The notes under the pieces: model-generated
What the model saw: the letters and a program-made list of their open reading frames with translations, nothing else
The model's database searches: none
What the model was told of the DNA's origin: nothing
Position numbers and translations under genes: made by a program
Shown: positions 60,821 through 64,000 of the stretch, piece after piece
Layout of the letters: each line of letters starts with the position of its first letter
How positions within the stretch are numbered: the first letter of the stretch is position 1
Assembly: GCA_964304625.1 (NCBI GenBank)
Contig: OZ199838.1
Coordinates: forward strand, 8,122,001-8,186,000
Direction of reading: 5' to 3'
DNA from: Kudoa neothunni
Taxonomy: Eukaryota; Cnidaria
DNA length: 64,000 nt

Positions 60821-62616
60821 CAGTAGGTAATCGATTTTCGGTAATTTCAGACTATCTTCCCTTAAACATTATTCTAATATTTTAAACTATATATTTTATT
60901 TTGTTTGTCGGCTTAAACAATAGTTTACATAATTTTAAAAATTGAACATTAGAAAGTGGGGTTTTCCTATTATTAACGCTTAACCGATTTTCCGTAACTT
61001 TTCAGCTATAGGCGGATTTAATGGTGCCTTTTTTTACATTTATATTTGGAAAGTTTAAAAATGGGGAAATAATAAAACTAAAATATAAATTTAATGTTTT
61101 TTTTTAAGTACACTAAACAGGAGTGCGAAAAAACTACTTTTCGTAAATTTAAGCTTCCTTCTATTTCTACTCTAGATATCATCTTAATTAGGAAGAAAGA
61201 TATAATTTATGTTATAAACTGGCTTGGCTTCTTCAGAGAGAAAAAATTTTAAACAATGTTCAAATCACGACATCAATACTATAGTATATGAATGGGTGAT
61301 TTACTTGAGATAAACGAAAATTGAACTATCTGCTCATGATATACACGAAAGAAACCAATTGGCAAAAGAATTGAACCTAAGCGTAGTAATGATTCATGAT
61401 TGATTTCTTGGTTTTAAATCGCGATGGAATTTAAAAATATCACTGCCCATGGCGATGCTGCTTATGTTGACTAAAGTTTTGTAGAAAATTGGTAACAACG
61501 ATGACTGTACCTATAACCTTGACGAAACTGCACTATTGTACTAACATTATTGAGGTCCATTATCTTTAAAGCTATATTTTGTCGAGAGAAAAAAATTCCA
61601 ACGGGAAAAAAATCTAAAAAATAATTACTGTTTTACGGCATGTATCTATGCCTGGAGGTTGCATTGGTTCTCTTGTGATTGGAGATCACAAAAACCACAT
61701 TGTTTTAAGAATGCCAAAACATTTATAGTAAAATACAAATCAAACAGGAAAGAATGGATGACTAGGGAAACATTTAACAAATATCTTTCTAATTTTAACA
61801 ATGTATCCAAAACGAAGTACAAGAAAGTTTACTATTTCTTAATAATGCCAATTGACACGCCGAAATTCATTTGTCCAATATCGTTCTTATACTCCTTACA
61901 AAAGACTCAACTAGCGTTTTGCAACTATTAGACATTAGACTATGGAATCATTTGCTCATTCAAATAAAATTACAAAAATACTTAAATAGAAAGCCATATC
62001 GCTGCAATTAGCAATGATATAAATACATCCTCCCAAGGTATGCTTCAAACATTGTTCCTAATTATAAATAATGGGACGGTGTTTCAAAGGATATTGTATT
62101 TAACCGATTCAGAAAATATGAGTTTCCTACAGCCGATAAATACGAGCATTCATCAAATATTAATTTTAGAAATAAATAATTCACAGCTAGAAATTCCGAG
62201 ATTATTCAAGAGGAAGTCATTATGCCTACATCAAAACACTTTGACAAGCTCACTCCTTTGATTGTTGAATCTGTTAACTTTGAAACCGAAGATGAACGAC
62301 TGGTAGACTTTATATCATCAAAAGATTCGTTTAAATGTTTAAACATGCAGAAAAATATATAGAGAAGAATTGATTATCTGGACGAAATGATGAGGTAGAA
62401 TCATAAAATTACGGTATACACAAAAAAATATGGTTAAAAATAACATAAAACAGCATACTGTTTCAATAAAAGTAGATAATTGTATAAATGGGATTAATTT
62501 CTTTAAAATAGGTCTATTGTGCGCGCGCAGAAAGTTACAGAAAATACGTCACTGACGCATTTTCAGTACCTTACCCATGGTCCCGAGGGGATTAGGGGAA
62601 AATCTATTACCTACTG
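60821..62616 (+). mobile_element. Tigger/pogo element C
   Basis: TA flanks both ends (60819-60820, 62617-62618). The tips are CAGTAGGTAATCGATTTTC and, in reverse complement, CAGTAGGTAATAGATTTTC, 18 of 19 identical. Length 1796 bp, normal for pogo. A strongly decayed transposase lies inside. Confidence 0.88.
61250..62420 (+). pseudogene. Tigger/pogo transposase, strongly decayed (element C)
   Basis: Pieces in order: IELSAHDIHERNQLAKELN (CENP-B-type domain, about 61320), YNLDETALLY (first Asp, about 61505), KPHCFKNAKTFIVKYKSNRK and EWMTRETFNKYLSNFNNV (61690-61810, the Tigger KPRCFKNV...WMT block), YFLIMPIDTPKF where the second catalytic Asp block should be, and SFLQPINTSIHQ (LQPMDQGVI in active copies; here Asn replaces Asp). 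Many stops and frame changes. Confidence 0.8.
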
Positions 62617-63060
62617 TAGTTATAAACGTCAAACGGATATTGAACAAGAAGTACACAACATAATTGTCAGAAAACTTAAAAATATTACAATAACTAAGTA
62701 TTTTTCCCAAAAATAATTTATTATAGTGGACTTACAGCATTTTTTCTTGTATAGTATCGCGCGCGCAATCTCAGAAATTACGAACCACACGTCACTCAAT
62801 TAATAGTTGACATAGATGCCTGTACAATATGGCATAGTGATGTTAGGTCGAGATCGCATACCATGAGGTTTCCCGTTCGAAGCCTAGTCCGGGCGTTCCT
62901 GTACTTCTAGTCCGAAAGTAAATAGGAAAGCTGTAGTAATCGCAAGGATCTACGATTTATCGTGACCTTGCTTGCAACTAGGATGGGAGCCTGGCAGAAG
63001 GGTAGATTCGGACGCTCGTAAACGCCAGGGTACAGGAACGAAATACAACCCAGTAGGGGG

Positions 63061-64000
63061 TGTAACACGGATTAACATTGTTAATCCATGTTATCAGAAT
63101 AACATACATAGGCTGCCGTAAGGCGGCCTTAGCGTTCGGATAGTTTAGTTATTGTCCTTTTGTTGAACGTGGACTTTCTTGGCGTTACATTTGGTGACAG
63201 GGGAACAAACGAACAAATAAAAACTGAATAACGTACATAATTGGTTCAATAATGGATAACAACATCACTGTGAGCAAAATAACGGCTCAGAATTTCGAAC
63301 GAGCTTGGGCTAGAGTTCTGGCAGTAGTTAGCCACCAGAAATGGGACGACAGTCGAATAATCACTTTTATTCCCACAGTCCTCGATGATTTTATGTTCGA
63401 CGCATATCAAACTTTGGAGGAACGACAAAAGAAATCTCCCCAAACGCTGAAGGAAGCCTTGGCTAAAACCGCTGGCGTACTTCAAACGGAAAGCTCAACC
63501 ACCGCACAAAGATTTCTGGAACGCCATCAAGGCGCGGATGAAAATGTTTCAACGTACGCCATCGAACTAAAAAAACTTTTCTTGACTGCGTTCCCAGAGG
63601 ACGATATTTCCAGCCCAGTGTTGCTACAGAAATTTGTATGTGGCCTGAGGGCTGACATCAAAAGCTTCTTAACAAAAATTGGAATTCCGCAAACTTTGGA
63701 GGAGGCAATTGGCGATGCAATGCGGATCGAGTTGACCGATGAGCGGACGGAACTATCCCTTAATGCGTTGGCATCCAAAGGAGATAACACCCACTCCAAA
63801 CTACACGATGAAATTCAATCATTAACCAAAATGGTCAATGAACTCGGAATGGAACTGAAACATCTAAAAGGCTGGAACAACCGAGACAAACCAAGGAACG
63901 GAAATTGCTTTACGTGCGGGAAACGTGGCCACTGGAAACAAGAGTGTCCTTTAAACGTGAAAAGGTTGCGAGGGCAGGCAAGAAACTCGCAACCTCATTA
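63061..64000 (+). mobile_element. LTR retrotransposon, 5' part (runs off the window)
   Basis: A 129-bp LTR-like block starts TGTAACACGG (63061) and ends GGCGTTACA (63189), with TGTAAC/GTTACA as terminal inverted bases. TTGGTGACAGGGG follows at the primer-binding position. From 63252 a gag-type frame is open to the window edge: it starts MDNNITVSKITAQNFERAW and carries a zinc knuckle CFTCGKRGHWKQEC near 63910. It looks whole as far as it is visible. Family is probably Gypsy-like; the polymerase lies outside. Confidence 0.75.

Noticed and set aside
62818-62894. tRNA-like stretch with a B-box (GTTCGAAGCC) and a plausible acceptor stem
   Set aside because: Length is 77 nt and six of seven acceptor pairs form, but the T-stem does not pair and the D-arm is not normal. 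At best a tRNA-derived repeat, so not called.
1-64000. CRISPR arrays, bacterial operons, rRNA or classical tRNA genes
   Set aside because: No regularly spaced repeats or conserved RNA cores seen. Introns, zinc-finger transposases and metazoan genes show this is eukaryotic nuclear DNA.

Overview
This is an AT-rich animal nuclear window in which at least three single-copy host genes sit in a sea of DNA transposons. A metazoan is indicated by an integrin-linked kinase gene (3603-5548, minus), CNOT1, the scaffold of the CCR4-NOT complex (about 36440-42618, plus), and a serine incorporator (55449-57007, plus). All three proteins are very divergent from vertebrate forms. ILK, SERINC and the 3' part of CNOT1 carry uniformly tiny GT-AG introns, mostly 39-54 bp. 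Fast protein evolution, compact genes and heavy transposon load would suit a derived parasitic or simplified animal, but the sequence alone does not fix the phylum.

Layout. 1-2922: piggyBac copy A with a hAT MITE inside. 3603-5548: ILK on the minus strand in 13 short exons. 6945-18265: a nest in which a hAT (ZBED-like) element appears to hold piggyBac copy B and a Tigger/pogo element, and the Tigger holds a mariner whose two ends are 733-bp near-identical inverted arms. 19160-22391: an old broken Ty3/Gypsy element with LTRs and ATCAT target duplication. 23549-24560: two small convergent unknown gene fragments. 24628-35653: hAT MITEs, three of the four Helitron-like elements in the window, a Merlin transposase, a relic piggyBac and an unknown two-exon gene fragment. 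36440-42618: CNOT1. 43420-48025: two piggyBac elements only 14 bp apart. 49171-51240: Tigger B cut by a hAT MITE. 51710-54219: piggyBac copy E, with clear ends. 55449-57007: SERINC. 58068-62616: a Helitron-like copy, a compact FLYWCH-MULE and Tigger/pogo C. 63061-64000: the 5' part of a second LTR element running off the window.

How it fits together. The host genes are unrelated housekeeping and adhesion genes, not an operon. The dominant biology is the transposon community: six piggyBac copies, three Tigger/pogo, one ITm mariner, one MULE, one Merlin, one hAT transposase with several hAT MITEs, four Helitron-like copies and two LTR elements. Five of the six piggyBac copies carry a subterminal palindrome of shared architecture whose two halves have changed together between copies. 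All calls are by eye; family names rest on recognised motifs, and exon borders on splice sites, phase and resemblance to remembered human proteins.
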